In this document: positions 28,054 to 37,365 of the stretch, one piece after another | Layout: each line of letters opens with the position of its first letter | Numbering within the stretch: position 1 is the stretch's first letter | Origin: Alcaligenes faecalis | Lineage (GTDB): Bacteria > Pseudomonadota > Gammaproteobacteria > Burkholderiales > Burkholderiaceae_B | Direction: 5' to 3' | NCBI RefSeq assembly: GCF_041521385.1 | Contig: NZ_CP168006.1 | Span: 1,126,879-1,190,878 of the forward strand | DNA: 64,000 nucleotides | Position numbers and translations under genes: made by a program | The notes under the pieces: generated by a model | Told to the model about the DNA's origin: nothing | The model's database searches: none | What the model saw: only the letters and a program-made list of their open reading frames with translations

Positions 28054-28611
28054 ATGAAAACCGCACAAGAACTGCGCGTTGGTAACGTCGCGATGGTCAA
28101 TGGCGACCCTCTGGTCGTTCAGAAAACGGAATACAACAAATCCGGTCGCAACTCCGCCGTTGTCAAACTGAAGTTCAAAAACCTGCTGACCGGCTCGAAC
28201 AGCGAAGCCGTGCACAAAGCCGACGAAAAATTTGAAGTTGTTCAGCTGGAAAAGCGCGAATGCACTTACTCCTACTTCGCTGACCCCATGTACGTCTTCA
28301 TGGACGAAGAGTACAACCAGTACGAAATCGAAGCCGAAAGCATGGGCGACGCCCTGGACTACCTGGAAGAAAACATGTCCGTTGAGGCCGTTTTCTACGA
28401 AGGTCGTGCTATCTCGGTTGAGCTGCCCACCATCATCGTGCGCGAAATCACCTACACCGAACCTGCCGTGAAAGGCGATACCTCCGGTAAAGTGCTGAAG
28501 CCTGCCAAGATCAACACGGGCACCGAAATCAGCGTGCCTTTGTTCTGCAATATCGGCGACAAGATCGAAATCGACACCCGCACTGGCGAATACCGCAGCC
28601 GCGTGATGTAA
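28054..28611 (+). CDS. efp: Elongation factor P (arginine-32 type)
   Basis: EF-P binds stalled ribosomes between the P and E sites and promotes Pro-Pro bond formation. The 185-residue protein has the three beta-domains of the family and ends in [25 protein letters not shown]. The loop reads KSGRN with arginine at position 32, where the EpmA type has lysine; this is the residue EarP modifies. GGAG precedes the ATG, and a terminator follows. Confidence 0.97.
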   Translation: MKTAQELRVGNVAMVNGDPLVVQKTEYNKSGRNSAVVKLKFKNLLTGSNSEAVHKADEKFEVVQLEKRECTYSYFADPMYVFMDEEYNQYEIEAESMGDALDYLEENMSVEAVFYEGRAISVELPTIIVREITYTEPAVKGDTSGKVLKPAKINTGTEISVPLFCNIGDKIEIDTRTGEYRSRVM

Positions 28612-28645
28612 GAAAGGCGCAGTGCCGCCCAGTGTGGTACACGCC

Positions 28646-28676
28646 AAAAAAGGGGCTGTAAAAACAGCCCCTTTTT
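28646..28676. terminator. Terminator between efp and the alcohol dehydrogenase gene
   Basis: AAAAAGGGGCTGT and ACAGCCCCTTTTT pair around a short A-rich loop. A and T runs on both sides make it bidirectional between two converging genes. Confidence 0.9.
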
Positions 28677-28777
28677 CCTGCCTGCCAGATTCACCAAGAG
28701 GCCTTCTGAACATGGTAAAGGTAGTAGAGGCTGGATACCGCTATCGTTAATACACTCGGTGTTCAGCCCGCAAGCTC

Positions 28778-29926
28778 CTACCTTTCCCCAAACGCCTCCT
28801 CAAAAATCCCCACAATCGTCTTCTTATCCGTCTGAACCGGATTCGTTGCACCACACACATCTTTCAGTGCATTCTCAGCCAAGACATCAAAATCCTCCCG
28901 CTTTACCCCCAGTTCCTCCAGCGACTTCGGAATCCCCACAATATCTGCCAGCTTTTTAATCGCAGCGATAACATCCAGGCCTTTCAGGTCAGGATTATTG
29001 TCCGACAATATTTTGCCCAACTCATCCAAGCGTCCTTTTACTGCTTGCATATTGAACGACTGCACATGCGGCAGCAACAGGGCATTGCAAACACCGTGCG
29101 GCAGGTCGTAGAAACCACCTAGCTGGTGCGCCATGGCATGGACATAGCCCAGTGACGCGTTATTGAATGCCATGCCTGCCAGGAACTGCGCATACGCCAT
29201 TTGTTCACGGGCTTTCTTGTTATGTGGCTCACGCACGGCAACAGGCAGATAGCTGGCAATCAGCTCTACCACTTTCACTGCACAGGCATCGGTGATGGGG
29301 GTGGCAATGGTTGATACATAGGCTTCGACTGCGTGAGTCAGGGCATCCATGCCGGTGGCCGCAGTTAGCGAGGCAGGCATGCCTTCCATCAGGTCGGAGT
29401 CGTTCACAGACAGGAAGGGAGTGATGTGGCGGTCGATGATCGCCATTTTTACGTGGCGGGTTTCGTCGGTAATGATGGTGAAGCGTGTCATTTCCGACGC
29501 CGTGCCTGCTGTGGTGTTGATAGCCAGCAATGGCAGTTGTGGCTTGGCGGATTTATCTACGCCTTCGTAGTCCGCAATCTTGCCGCCGTTGCTAGCAACC
29601 AGGGCCACACCTTTAGCACAGTCGTGGGAGGAGCCGCCCCCCAGGGAGACGATCATATCTGCACCGTGTGCTTTTAGGGCTTCCAAGCCTGCATTGACGT
29701 TACCCACGGTGGGATTAGGCTGCACATGATCAAAAATCGCTGTATCGATGCCCTGCGCAATCAGCTTATCTGCCACCAATTTGGCCATACCCAATTTGGC
29801 CAGATCGGAGTCGGTGATAATCAAGGCTTTTTTGAAGCCCATTTTTCCAACAATCGACATAGCCTGATCCAGAGCGCCTGGGCCCAGAACATTGTGGGGG
29901 GTCATGAAAAACTCAGAGACAGTCAT
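28778..29926 (-). CDS. Iron-containing alcohol dehydrogenase (group III)
   Basis: This 382-residue enzyme oxidises a primary alcohol, probably ethanol, with NAD. It has the nucleotide motif [11 protein letters not shown] near residue 96 and metal ligands in [14 protein letters not shown] (Asp and His) and [26 protein letters not shown] (two His). It is close in type to ethanol dehydrogenases such as YiaY. AGGAG precedes the ATG. It follows the aldehyde dehydrogenase gene in the same direction, so the pair would convert ethanol to acetate. Cotranscription from the sigma-54 promoter at 31674 is likely but is interrupted by a hairpin at 30008. Confidence 0.92.
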   Translation of the reverse strand: MTVSEFFMTPHNVLGPGALDQAMSIVGKMGFKKALIITDSDLAKLGMAKLVADKLIAQGIDTAIFDHVQPNPTVGNVNAGLEALKAHGADMIVSLGGGSSHDCAKGVALVASNGGKIADYEGVDKSAKPQLPLLAINTTAGTASEMTRFTIITDETRHVKMAIIDRHITPFLSVNDSDLMEGMPASLTAATGMDALTHAVEAYVSTIATPITDACAVKVVELIASYLPVAVREPHNKKAREQMAYAQFLAGMAFNNASLGYVHAMAHQLGGFYDLPHGVCNALLLPHVQSFNMQAVKGRLDELGKILSDNNPDLKGLDVIAAIKKLADIVGIPKSLEELGVKREDFDVLAENALKDVCGATNPVQTDKKTIVGIFEEAFGER

Positions 29927-30007
29927 TGTGCGTGCTCCTAATGAACGCTAGAAGAAGCTCCTTGCGACCTCAAGGCAATACGCATCGAAAGCACGCAAGA
30001 AGGGCAT

Positions 30008-30028
30008 CCCCCCATATTGCATGGGGGG
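30008..30028. terminator. GC-rich hairpin between the aldehyde and alcohol dehydrogenase genes
   Basis: CCCCCCAT and ATGGGGGG pair around a 5-base loop. There is no T-run after it on the minus strand, so it is more likely an mRNA-processing or partial-termination element that sets the ratio of the two genes. Confidence 0.5.
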
Positions 30029-30060
30029 AGGTCTGACAACACTACGAATAGATCAAGAGA

Positions 30061-31587
30061 TCAGAAAAAGCCCAGGGCGTTCGGGCTGTAGCTGACCAGC
30101 AGACACTTGGTTTGCTGGTAGTTATTGAGGGCCATCTTGTGGGTTTCGCGGCCAATGCCGGATTGCTTGTAGCCACCGAAGGCGGCATGAGCCGGATACA
30201 GGTGATAGCAGTTGGTCCAGACGCGACCAGCTTCAACGCCACGGCCCACGCGATAGGCACGCGAGCCGTCGCGACTCCAGACGCCAGCACCCAGGCCAAA
30301 CTCGGTGTCGTTGGCGATGGCGATAGCTTCTTCTTCGTCCTTGAAGGTGGTCACGGCGGCCACCGGTCCGAAGATCTCTTCCTGGAAGGTACGCATGCTG
30401 TTTTTACCCAGCAGCATGGTGGGGCTGATGTAGTAGCCATTATCCAGGCCTTCGCCCAGACGATTGCGTTCGCCACCGGTCAAGGCTTGTGCGCCCTCCT
30501 CACGACCGATATTGATGTAACCCAGGATGCGCTCCATCTGTTTCTCGGACACCTGCGCGCCCACCATTGTCCCGGCATTGAGCGGATTGCCGGTCTGAAT
30601 ACGTCTGACTCGCTCGACAGCACGCTCAATAAAGCGTTCGTAGATGGACTCCTGAATCAGGATGCGCGATGGGCATGTGCAGATCTCGCCTTGGTTCAGG
30701 GCGAACATGCTCAAGCCTTCCAGGGCTTTGTCCAGGAAAGCATCATCAGCCTGCATCACATCTTCAAAGAAGATGTTGGGGCTTTTGCCGCCCAACTCGA
30801 CCGTAGCGGGGATCAGGCGGTCGGCAGCCGCGTGCAGGATTTCCCGGCCAACGGGGGTGGAGCCGGTGAAGGCGATTTTGGCGATGCGCTTGGAGTTGGC
30901 CAAGGCATGGCCAGCTTCTTTACCGTAGCCAGTGACGACGTTCAGTACGCCAGCAGGCAACAGATCGCCGATGACTTCCATCAGCAGCAAAATGGAAGCG
31001 GGGGTTTGCTCGGCGGGTTTCAGGACGATAGGGCAACCAGCGGCCAGGGCAGGAGCCAGTTTCCAGGCGGCCATCAGCAGCGGGAAGTTCCAGGGGATGA
31101 TCTGGCCGACGACGCCGATAGGTTCATGGAAGTGGTAGGCAACCGTGGTGCTGTCCACATCCGAAATACTGCCTTCTTGTGCGCGCAGGCAACCGGCGAA
31201 GTAACGGAAGTGGTCCACAGCCAAGGGCAAGTCGGCAGCACGAGTTTCACGGATGGGTTTGCCGTTGTCGATCGTTTCGGCAACCGCCAGACGTTCCAGG
31301 TTTTGCTCGATACGGTCAGCAATGCGCAGCAAGACGGCAGAACGCTCGGCAGGCGGTGTGTTGGCCCACTGATGACGCACCTTGTGCGCCGCGTCCAGAG
31401 CAAGGTCGATGTCCGCTGCGCCCGATCGGGCGACCTGGCAAAACACTTGCCCGGTGACGGGGGAGACGTTATCAAAATACTCACCCTCGACCGGCGGTAC
31501 CCAACGTCCACCAATGTAATTGTCGTAACGGGACTTGAAGGGGAATTCCAGATCCAGGCCCATGGATTTGAGATCGGACAGATTCAT
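30061..31587 (-). CDS. NAD-dependent aldehyde dehydrogenase (acetaldehyde type, AcoD/ExaC-like)
   Basis: This 508-residue enzyme oxidises acetaldehyde or a similar aldehyde to the acid. It has the NAD-fold motif [11 protein letters not shown], the catalytic glutamate in [10 protein letters not shown] and the nucleophile cysteine in [17 protein letters not shown]; the CTCPSR form is that of AldB/ExaC/AcoD enzymes. AAAGGAG precedes ATG 31587. It lies about 85 bp downstream of a sigma-54 promoter and is divergent from an AcoR-like activator. Confidence 0.94.
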   Translation of the reverse strand: MNLSDLKSMGLDLEFPFKSRYDNYIGGRWVPPVEGEYFDNVSPVTGQVFCQVARSGAADIDLALDAAHKVRHQWANTPPAERSAVLLRIADRIEQNLERLAVAETIDNGKPIRETRAADLPLAVDHFRYFAGCLRAQEGSISDVDSTTVAYHFHEPIGVVGQIIPWNFPLLMAAWKLAPALAAGCPIVLKPAEQTPASILLLMEVIGDLLPAGVLNVVTGYGKEAGHALANSKRIAKIAFTGSTPVGREILHAAADRLIPATVELGGKSPNIFFEDVMQADDAFLDKALEGLSMFALNQGEICTCPSRILIQESIYERFIERAVERVRRIQTGNPLNAGTMVGAQVSEKQMERILGYINIGREEGAQALTGGERNRLGEGLDNGYYISPTMLLGKNSMRTFQEEIFGPVAAVTTFKDEEEAIAIANDTEFGLGAGVWSRDGSRAYRVGRGVEAGRVWTNCYHLYPAHAAFGGYKQSGIGRETHKMALNNYQQTKCLLVSYSPNALGFF

Positions 31588-31673
31588 GATGTCTCCTTTA
31601 TTAGTTAATGTGGTGTCACCGAAGGCGCACCGTAGAAAAAGGCAAGGTTCTCCTTTATCTTGGTTTTACTAAA

Positions 31674-31689
31674 GCAAATAGCGTGCCAA
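31674..31689 (-). promoter_or_regulatory. Sigma-54 (-24/-12) promoter of the aldehyde dehydrogenase gene
   Basis: On the minus strand TTGGCACG is followed by ATTTGC with GG, ten bases, GC spacing. It is close to the TGGCACG-N4-TTGC consensus. The three activator sites at 31754-31809 are 65-120 bp upstream. Confidence 0.88.
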
Positions 31690-31753
31690 GCTAACTAGCG
31701 ATTGTCCCGACTCGCTCCTGAGCCTGCCCACCTCCATAATGGAACGACCTCCA

Positions 31754-31809
31754 GTCGCAAGCTGCGACAGCCACTGTCGCAAAAAGCGAGCACTGTCGCA
31801 AAATGCGAC
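31754..31809. promoter_or_regulatory. Three GTCGCA-N3-TGCGAC activator sites
   Basis: Dyads begin at 31754 (GTCGCA AGC TGCGAC), 31776 (GTCGCA AAA AGCGAG, right arm degenerate) and 31795 (GTCGCA AAA TGCGAC). Spacings are 22 and 19 bp. They lie between the sigma-54 promoter and the activator gene, so they are the likely enhancer and may also control the activator. Confidence 0.75.
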
Positions 31810-31829
31810 ACCCCTCCCGGAGCACATTC

Positions 31830-33707
31830 ATGACTTCTCTACACTCGTTTTGCCCGCAGACCAACGAAACCATGTGGCGTCAGTCCTGGGAGCGTTGTCA
31901 AACGATGAAGTCAGAATTAAGCGCGGAACCCAGGGACATGAGCCAAGGCGCCCTGCGACAGTTACTGGAACAGCAGCATCACTTGCTGCATCATTCCTCA
32001 GCAGCGATACAGGATCTGGCGGCGCTCGTGCACCCGCATCGCAGTCTGGTTTTATTGTGCGACGCGCAGGGCACGGTGTTGCAACAGGCGGGCGATCCAC
32101 ATTTTCTGCAGCGGGCCGAGCAGGTTGCCTTGCGTGCTGGCGTTAGCTGGGCCGAAAACCATCGCGGTACGAATGCAATTGGCACCGCCCTGTTCTGCGC
32201 CCAGCCCATCAAGATTCACGGCAGCCAGCACTATCTGCCTGACAACCGGATTCTGAGCTGCCATGCTGCTCCCATCCACGACCCTTACGGTCAGATCATT
32301 GGGGTGCTGGATATTTCCGGGCCTTCGGAGCTGGAGCATCACTACGCGCTGGATTTGGCGCAGTTGTACGCGCGCCAAATCAGCCGCCAGATGCTGGAAT
32401 CGCTGTGTACCTCATCCCGCCGCCTTCTGCACCTGCATACCGATCCTGGTTTGCTTAATAGTGCTTTTAGTGGTCGACTGGTTCTGGAGGACGACACGAT
32501 TGTGGCTGCCGATGAGTTGGCCGCCCGCATGTTGCGCCAGGATTGGCAAGAGCTGCCCGGCCAGGATTTACGTTCGGTACTGGAACAGGCGAAGAATACG
32601 AGTCGCCCCGTGGCGCTGCACCTGAGTACGGTGGCCAAAGCCCCGGCTCCGGCTCGTGCGGTGCAGGCTCGGGCGGAGACAGCAGAAACAACGCAACTGT
32701 CCCCTCAGCAGGAAAAGGCGTTGGAACCGGCTTTACGGGCCATGAAAATGGGCTTGTCCATCTTGCTCAGCGGCCCCAGCGGCTCGGGCAAGGAGCGTAT
32801 GGCGCGTGAGCTGCATCGCCGTCACAAGTCGCAGCCCGGTCCTTTTGTGGCGATTAACTGCGCCGCCCTGCCCGAAACCCTGATCGAAGCCGAGTTGTTC
32901 GGGTATGAAGCCGGTGCGTTTACCGGCGCGCGTCGCCAGGGCTATGCGGGCAAATTACGGCAAGCACACGGCGGCGTACTGTTTCTGGATGAGATTGGCG
33001 ATATGCCGGTCGGTTTGCAAAGCCGTCTGCTGCGGGTTTTGCAAGAACGCGAAGTTCAGGCCCTGGGTTCGGAGCGCACGCACCGACTGGACTTCCAGTT
33101 GATCAGTGCCAGCCATCAGCCACTGGAAAAACGGGTACGGGATGGCCACTTCCGTGCCGACCTGTACTTCCGGCTACAAGACTATATCTGCACGGTCCCT
33201 AGCCTCAGAGAACGCAAGGATCTGGGCGACTACATTTCAAAGGAGCTGGCCACTCTGGCACACGGGCAGGCCACACCCCAACTGCACCCCGACGCCCTGC
33301 AAACCCTGCAGGATTACGATTGGCCGGGCAATTACCGCCAGTTGCGATCAGTGCTGCTGCAAATCATTGTGGAAGATGCGCCAGGGCGGCTCTGGTTGAC
33401 CCAGGATTTGCCGACCCTGCCGTGTTTGAATATCGAACACCCGGTGCTGGCCCAAGAACCCGCCACCCCAAAAAGCAAAAACATAACAGATGCAAGCTCC
33501 TTTGCCGCTTCCAAGCCGCAAACCCTGAAGGAGCAGGAGTACGCCGCCGTGCAACAGGCTTTGGAGCAGTATCAGGGGAATATTTCCCAAGCGGCACGCG
33601 CCTTGGGCCTGCATCGCAGCACCTTGCATCGCAGGCTGAAAGAAATGTCGCAGCTATTTACTGCAGATGATCATCGTCCAGAAAATCAGGAATCGGCATG
33701 GCAATAA
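31830..33707 (+). CDS. Sigma-54 dependent activator, AcoR-like (GAF, AAA+, Fis HTH)
   Basis: This 625-residue protein has a GAF-type sensory region (about residues 60-210, with ENHRGTNAIGTAL near 115), an AAA+ domain with Walker A GPSGSGKE (about 315-322) and GAFTGA (about 361), and a Fis-type helix-turn-helix (GNISQAARALGLHRSTLHRRL) at the C-terminus. AcoR proteins activate acetoin or alcohol catabolism. ATG 31830 with GGAG upstream is chosen over an upstream in-frame start. It is divergent from the aldehyde dehydrogenase, whose promoter is sigma-54 type. No acetoin dehydrogenase genes are nearby, so ethanol or acetaldehyde is the better guess for its effector. Its last 50 bases overlap the convergent DUF1178 gene. 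Confidence 0.9.
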   Translation: MTSLHSFCPQTNETMWRQSWERCQTMKSELSAEPRDMSQGALRQLLEQQHHLLHHSSAAIQDLAALVHPHRSLVLLCDAQGTVLQQAGDPHFLQRAEQVALRAGVSWAENHRGTNAIGTALFCAQPIKIHGSQHYLPDNRILSCHAAPIHDPYGQIIGVLDISGPSELEHHYALDLAQLYARQISRQMLESLCTSSRRLLHLHTDPGLLNSAFSGRLVLEDDTIVAADELAARMLRQDWQELPGQDLRSVLEQAKNTSRPVALHLSTVAKAPAPARAVQARAETAETTQLSPQQEKALEPALRAMKMGLSILLSGPSGSGKERMARELHRRHKSQPGPFVAINCAALPETLIEAELFGYEAGAFTGARRQGYAGKLRQAHGGVLFLDEIGDMPVGLQSRLLRVLQEREVQALGSERTHRLDFQLISASHQPLEKRVRDGHFRADLYFRLQDYICTVPSLRERKDLGDYISKELATLAHGQATPQLHPDALQTLQDYDWPGNYRQLRSVLLQIIVEDAPGRLWLTQDLPTLPCLNIEHPVLAQEPATPKSKNITDASSFAASKPQTLKEQEYAAVQQALEQYQGNISQAARALGLHRSTLHRRLKEMSQLFTADDHRPENQESAWQ

Positions 33708-34134
33708 TGCCGTCGTCGGCCAACTCCTGATACTCCTGCACGGTAGCCTGACCTCGAATGGCGCGCGGCTCAATATCGCCTTCATGCATACGGCGCGCTT
33801 CCTGGGCAAACTGGGTACCTACATTGTCCGACTGGCGGATCACCGAGCGCAGCTCTTGCAAGAGCTGGCCTTGCATCGCCCGCATTTGCGCTTCGGTGGG
33901 CATGGTTGACGGCAAGGGTGGTGGGACGGGAGTACTGACAGGAGCACTGCCGCTTTCTTGCGCACCCACATTGATACGTGAAGCCGAAAGTTTGCGTTTG
34001 ACCTCGTGGCTATCACAGACAGGGCAACACAAGAGTCCACGACTGATTTGCTCATCATAACTTTCGCGTGAGCTAAACCAACCCTCGAACACATGGCCGT
34101 GCTCGCACTCAAGATCAAAAACCTTCAAACTCAT
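33658..34134 (-). CDS. DUF1178 family protein
   Basis: This 158-residue protein has the family N-terminus MSLKVFDLECEHGHVFEGWF and a CCPVCDSHEVKRKLSA segment whose cysteines probably bind zinc together with Cys10. The function is unknown. The middle is Pro-rich. Its 3' end overlaps the convergent AcoR-like gene by 50 bases. It is separated by 87 bp from the ABC operon upstream on the same strand. Confidence 0.88.
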   Translation of the reverse strand: MSLKVFDLECEHGHVFEGWFSSRESYDEQISRGLLCCPVCDSHEVKRKLSASRINVGAQESGSAPVSTPVPPPLPSTMPTEAQMRAMQGQLLQELRSVIRQSDNVGTQFAQEARRMHEGDIEPRAIRGQATVQEYQELADDGIIAMPIPDFLDDDHLQ

Positions 34135-34221
34135 AATGTGTCTATCGATGGGCGGACAAGCCGCCGTAGGGTGACATGGAAGTACCGGACCGATGATGCC
34201 AGGCCCGGCATGCGGTAAGGC

Positions 34222-35907
34222 TTAACGGGGCACAGCGGCCAGCAAACGCTGCGTCAATTCTTCCTGTGGATGGAACAGAACCTGCTGTGCACTGCCCTGC
34301 TCCACGATACGCCCCTTGGCCATGATAGCAATTCGATCAGCCAGATACTCCACGACCCCGAAATTATGGGTAATGAACAAATAAGCCAGACCCAACTCCA
34401 TCTGCAATTCGCGCATCAAATCCAGAATCTGCGCTTGTACGGATACGTCCAGGGCCGAGGTGGGTTCATCGCAAATCAGAACGGTGGGTTCGACCGCCAA
34501 GGCGCGCGCAATGGCGATGCGCTGTCGTTGTCCACCAGAGAACTCATGCGCGTAACGATCCAGGGCGTTCTTGGGTAGACCGACTTGGTCCACTAAAGTT
34601 TCAATTCGCTTGCGACGCGCCTTGGCATCCAGTTCGGGACGCAGCGCCGTCAGGCCCTCCAAGAGGATATCGCCCACCATCATGCGCGGGTCCAGCGACC
34701 CATACGGATCCTGAAAAATGATCTGCAAACGGGAGCGCAATTGCCGCAAGGCCTTGCCTTTCACTTGTAGAACATTCTGCCCCTGCATCTGCACCTGACC
34801 TCTGATCTGCGCCTGATGATCCAGCAAGCGCATCAAGGTACGTGCGACCGTGCTTTTACCGCAGCCCGACTCGCCGACCAAAGCCAGGGTTTCGCCCTTG
34901 TGCAGTTGCAGGCTCAAGTCTTTGACCACAGGAATCACGGGCAAGCGCCGCCACCAGGAACCAGCCTGCTTATAGGAAACAGACAGGTTCTGAATATCCA
35001 GCACCCGCTCTTTGCCGCTATTGCGCGGTGCTACCGCCTCGATAGGTGCAATGGCACGGGACAAGGGTCGCCCACGCTTTTCAAACGTGGGAATAGCGTC
35101 CAGCAATTCACGGGCATACGGATGGCTAGGGCGCAAAAAGAACTGGCTGGCCAGTCCCGCTTCCACAATTTGCCCATGCCGCATCAAGGCCACATAGTCG
35201 GCGTACTGCTTTACCAACAGCAAATCGTGCGTGATCAACAAGATCGCCAGGCCCATCTCTTTCTGTATATCAGCCAGCAATTGCAAAATCTGCGCCTGAA
35301 CCGTCACATCCAGCGCGGTGGTTGGCTCGTCAGCCACCAGCAAATCAGGTTCCGCCGCCAAAGCAATGGCAATCATGATGCGTTGCTTCTGGCCACCGGA
35401 AAACTGAAACGGAAAATCGTCGTAACGCTGGGCAGCACCGGGAATGCCGACTCGCTCCAGCCATTTGATGGCCCTTGCCCTTTCCTGCCCTGCAGGAGCC
35501 ACATCATGACGACGAATCACCTCACTGATCTGCCGGCCAATCGACATGACCGGATTCAGGCTGGTGGACGGCTCCTGAAAAATCACGCTGATGCGTTTGC
35601 CGCGCACATCTTGCATGTGCTGTTCAGGCAAAGGCGGCAATTCCAGCCCGTCCAAGGCAATATGACCGGACTGCATCCAGGCGGCTTCGGGCAAGAGGCG
35701 CAGAATCGCCATGGCTGTCATGCTTTTGCCGCAGCCAGACTCCCCCACCAAAGCAAAGGTTTCACCGCGCTGCACGGCCAAAGACAGATTGCGCACCACA
35801 CTTTGCACACCCGCATCGGACTGCACGCGCAGTTCCAGACCCTCGATATTCAGCACAGCAGGCATGGCGGAGGGCTTCACGGCGGAGACGTTCTCAAGCT
35901 GGCTCAT
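34222..35907 (-). CDS. Peptide-type ABC transporter, fused double ATPase (YejF-like)
   Basis: This 561-residue protein holds two ATPase domains of the Dpp/Opp type in one chain. Each has a Walker A GESGCGKS (near residues 45 and 335), a signature (FSGGQKQRIMIAIAL and FSGGQRQRIAIARAL) and an oligopeptide-type C-terminal extension. It energises import through the two permeases encoded upstream. ATG 35907 has AGGAG upstream and overlaps the permease stop as ATGA. A terminator is not obvious after it. Confidence 0.92.
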   Translation of the reverse strand: MSQLENVSAVKPSAMPAVLNIEGLELRVQSDAGVQSVVRNLSLAVQRGETFALVGESGCGKSMTAMAILRLLPEAAWMQSGHIALDGLELPPLPEQHMQDVRGKRISVIFQEPSTSLNPVMSIGRQISEVIRRHDVAPAGQERARAIKWLERVGIPGAAQRYDDFPFQFSGGQKQRIMIAIALAAEPDLLVADEPTTALDVTVQAQILQLLADIQKEMGLAILLITHDLLLVKQYADYVALMRHGQIVEAGLASQFFLRPSHPYARELLDAIPTFEKRGRPLSRAIAPIEAVAPRNSGKERVLDIQNLSVSYKQAGSWWRRLPVIPVVKDLSLQLHKGETLALVGESGCGKSTVARTLMRLLDHQAQIRGQVQMQGQNVLQVKGKALRQLRSRLQIIFQDPYGSLDPRMMVGDILLEGLTALRPELDAKARRKRIETLVDQVGLPKNALDRYAHEFSGGQRQRIAIARALAVEPTVLICDEPTSALDVSVQAQILDLMRELQMELGLAYLFITHNFGVVEYLADRIAIMAKGRIVEQGSAQQVLFHPQEELTQRLLAAVPR

Positions 35908-37358
35908 ACCTTGGCTCCTCCTGGACGACGTACTCGCCAAGCCTTGAAGCGGCGGGTACGAGGATCAAAAGCTGTTTGCACCGCATCAGCAAAAATGTTT
36001 GCAGACAGAACCAGCCCCAGCATCATCACAAAGGCCCCGGCCAGCCCCCACCAGATAATCGGATCGCGGGACAGTTCGCTACGGGCGGCATCAATCATGC
36101 GTCCAAAGGAAGGCATGCTGGGGTCCACACCAATGCCCAGATAAGACAGCACGGCCTCGTATAGCACCAGGCCAGAGAACTCCAGAATCAGGGTGATCAG
36201 CACAATGTGCATGACGTTAGGCAGCAGGTGCCGGAACATGATGCGCAGATGACCCACACCAAAAGCTTGGGCAGCCTGAACATAGTCCAGCTCGCGCAGT
36301 TTCAACACCTCGGCACGCAGCAGGCGGCACAGGCCCGCCCAGCCAGTCAGGCCCAGAATCAGACACAGCATGAACAAACGCAGGTCAGCGCGGGCAGCCA
36401 CGGTATCAAAGCTGTCGGGGTGGGTATCGATATAGACCTGCATCATCAGAACGCAAGCAGCGATCAGCAACACGCCGGGGATGGAGGTCAGTGTGGTGTA
36501 AATGTATTGAATGACATCATCCACCCAGCCCCGGAAGTAGCCAGCGGCCAAACCCAGAATAATGGCCGGTGGCAGCATGGCGAAGGTCGTCAAGGTGCCA
36601 ATCACCAAGGCAGTGCGCACGCTTTTCAAAGCCTGCCAGATGATGTCGTTACCCGTGCGATCGGTGCCCAGCACATAGTAATTCGCGCTCAGGCTCAGAA
36701 TCAGGCACAGCCCTATCACCAGCGCGCAGGCGCTGAACCAGACCAGCCGCCAATTCACTAAGCCCTGCCCCTGCCACCAATAGCGCCAGGCCGCGCCCCA
36801 ACCCGGCTCCATGGACTGCTTGCGCCCCCAAAGTGTCAGCAAGACAGCCAGCGCCACGCTGCCCAGAAGTCCCCAGATCAAGCCTTTCAGACTGAGCTGG
36901 AGAATATCCTGTTGGTGCTCCTCTGGCGTATCCATGCCTACCCCGGCATTGACCAGGCGCGGAAAATCGCGCACAGGCTTGCCGTCAATCAACATGCTTT
37001 CCTTGGTCAACTGAAAACGCGCCAAGGGAGCCGAATACGTTTTTTCAACCTTGCTCAGACCTGCCGCTTTCAACACATCATCCAGTGCCGATCGGGCCAC
37101 AGGCGCATAACTGGGTGTGCTGGCCTCCTGCCCCGGAGCCGCTGGCAAGAGCGGCCGGTAATGAATGGAATCCAATAGCCCAACCAACAGGAAAAACAAC
37201 AGAAAAACAGCAGCACACATGGCCGAAGGTGTACGCGCCACACTGGCCCAGGCCGAGCGCAAAGCGGGACGCTTGACGACACGCCAGGTATAGACCGCCA
37301 TGGCCAAAAACAGTGCCAGCACGAAGGTATCGGTCCAAAGAAAGACGAACTGTGGCAT
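35904..37358 (-). CDS. Peptide-type ABC transporter permease 2 (YejE-like) with a periplasmic N-terminal insert
   Basis: This 484-residue permease belongs to the DppC/YejE group: GTDRTGNDIIWQALKSVRTALVIG begins the transport domain, and the coupling-loop motif EVLKLRELDYVQAAQAFGVGHLRIMFRHLLPN is intact. Before the core there are three more hydrophobic segments and, after the second, a soluble stretch of about 100 residues (about 60-150) that standard members of this size class lack. It starts 8 bases after permease 1 and overlaps the ATPase gene by four bases. Confidence 0.9.
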   Translation of the reverse strand: MPQFVFLWTDTFVLALFLAMAVYTWRVVKRPALRSAWASVARTPSAMCAAVFLLFFLLVGLLDSIHYRPLLPAAPGQEASTPSYAPVARSALDDVLKAAGLSKVEKTYSAPLARFQLTKESMLIDGKPVRDFPRLVNAGVGMDTPEEHQQDILQLSLKGLIWGLLGSVALAVLLTLWGRKQSMEPGWGAAWRYWWQGQGLVNWRLVWFSACALVIGLCLILSLSANYYVLGTDRTGNDIIWQALKSVRTALVIGTLTTFAMLPPAIILGLAAGYFRGWVDDVIQYIYTTLTSIPGVLLIAACVLMMQVYIDTHPDSFDTVAARADLRLFMLCLILGLTGWAGLCRLLRAEVLKLRELDYVQAAQAFGVGHLRIMFRHLLPNVMHIVLITLILEFSGLVLYEAVLSYLGIGVDPSMPSFGRMIDAARSELSRDPIIWWGLAGAFVMMLGLVLSANIFADAVQTAFDPRTRRFKAWRVRRPGGAKV

Positions 37359-37365
37359 GGCGGGC

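Noticed and set aside
30112..31608. 498-codon open frame on the plus strand opposite the aldehyde dehydrogenase gene
   Set aside because: Fully antisense to a clear enzyme gene with all catalytic motifs.
33332..33629. Minus-strand frames inside the AcoR-like gene
   Set aside because: Antisense shadows of the C-terminal linker and helix-turn-helix region.
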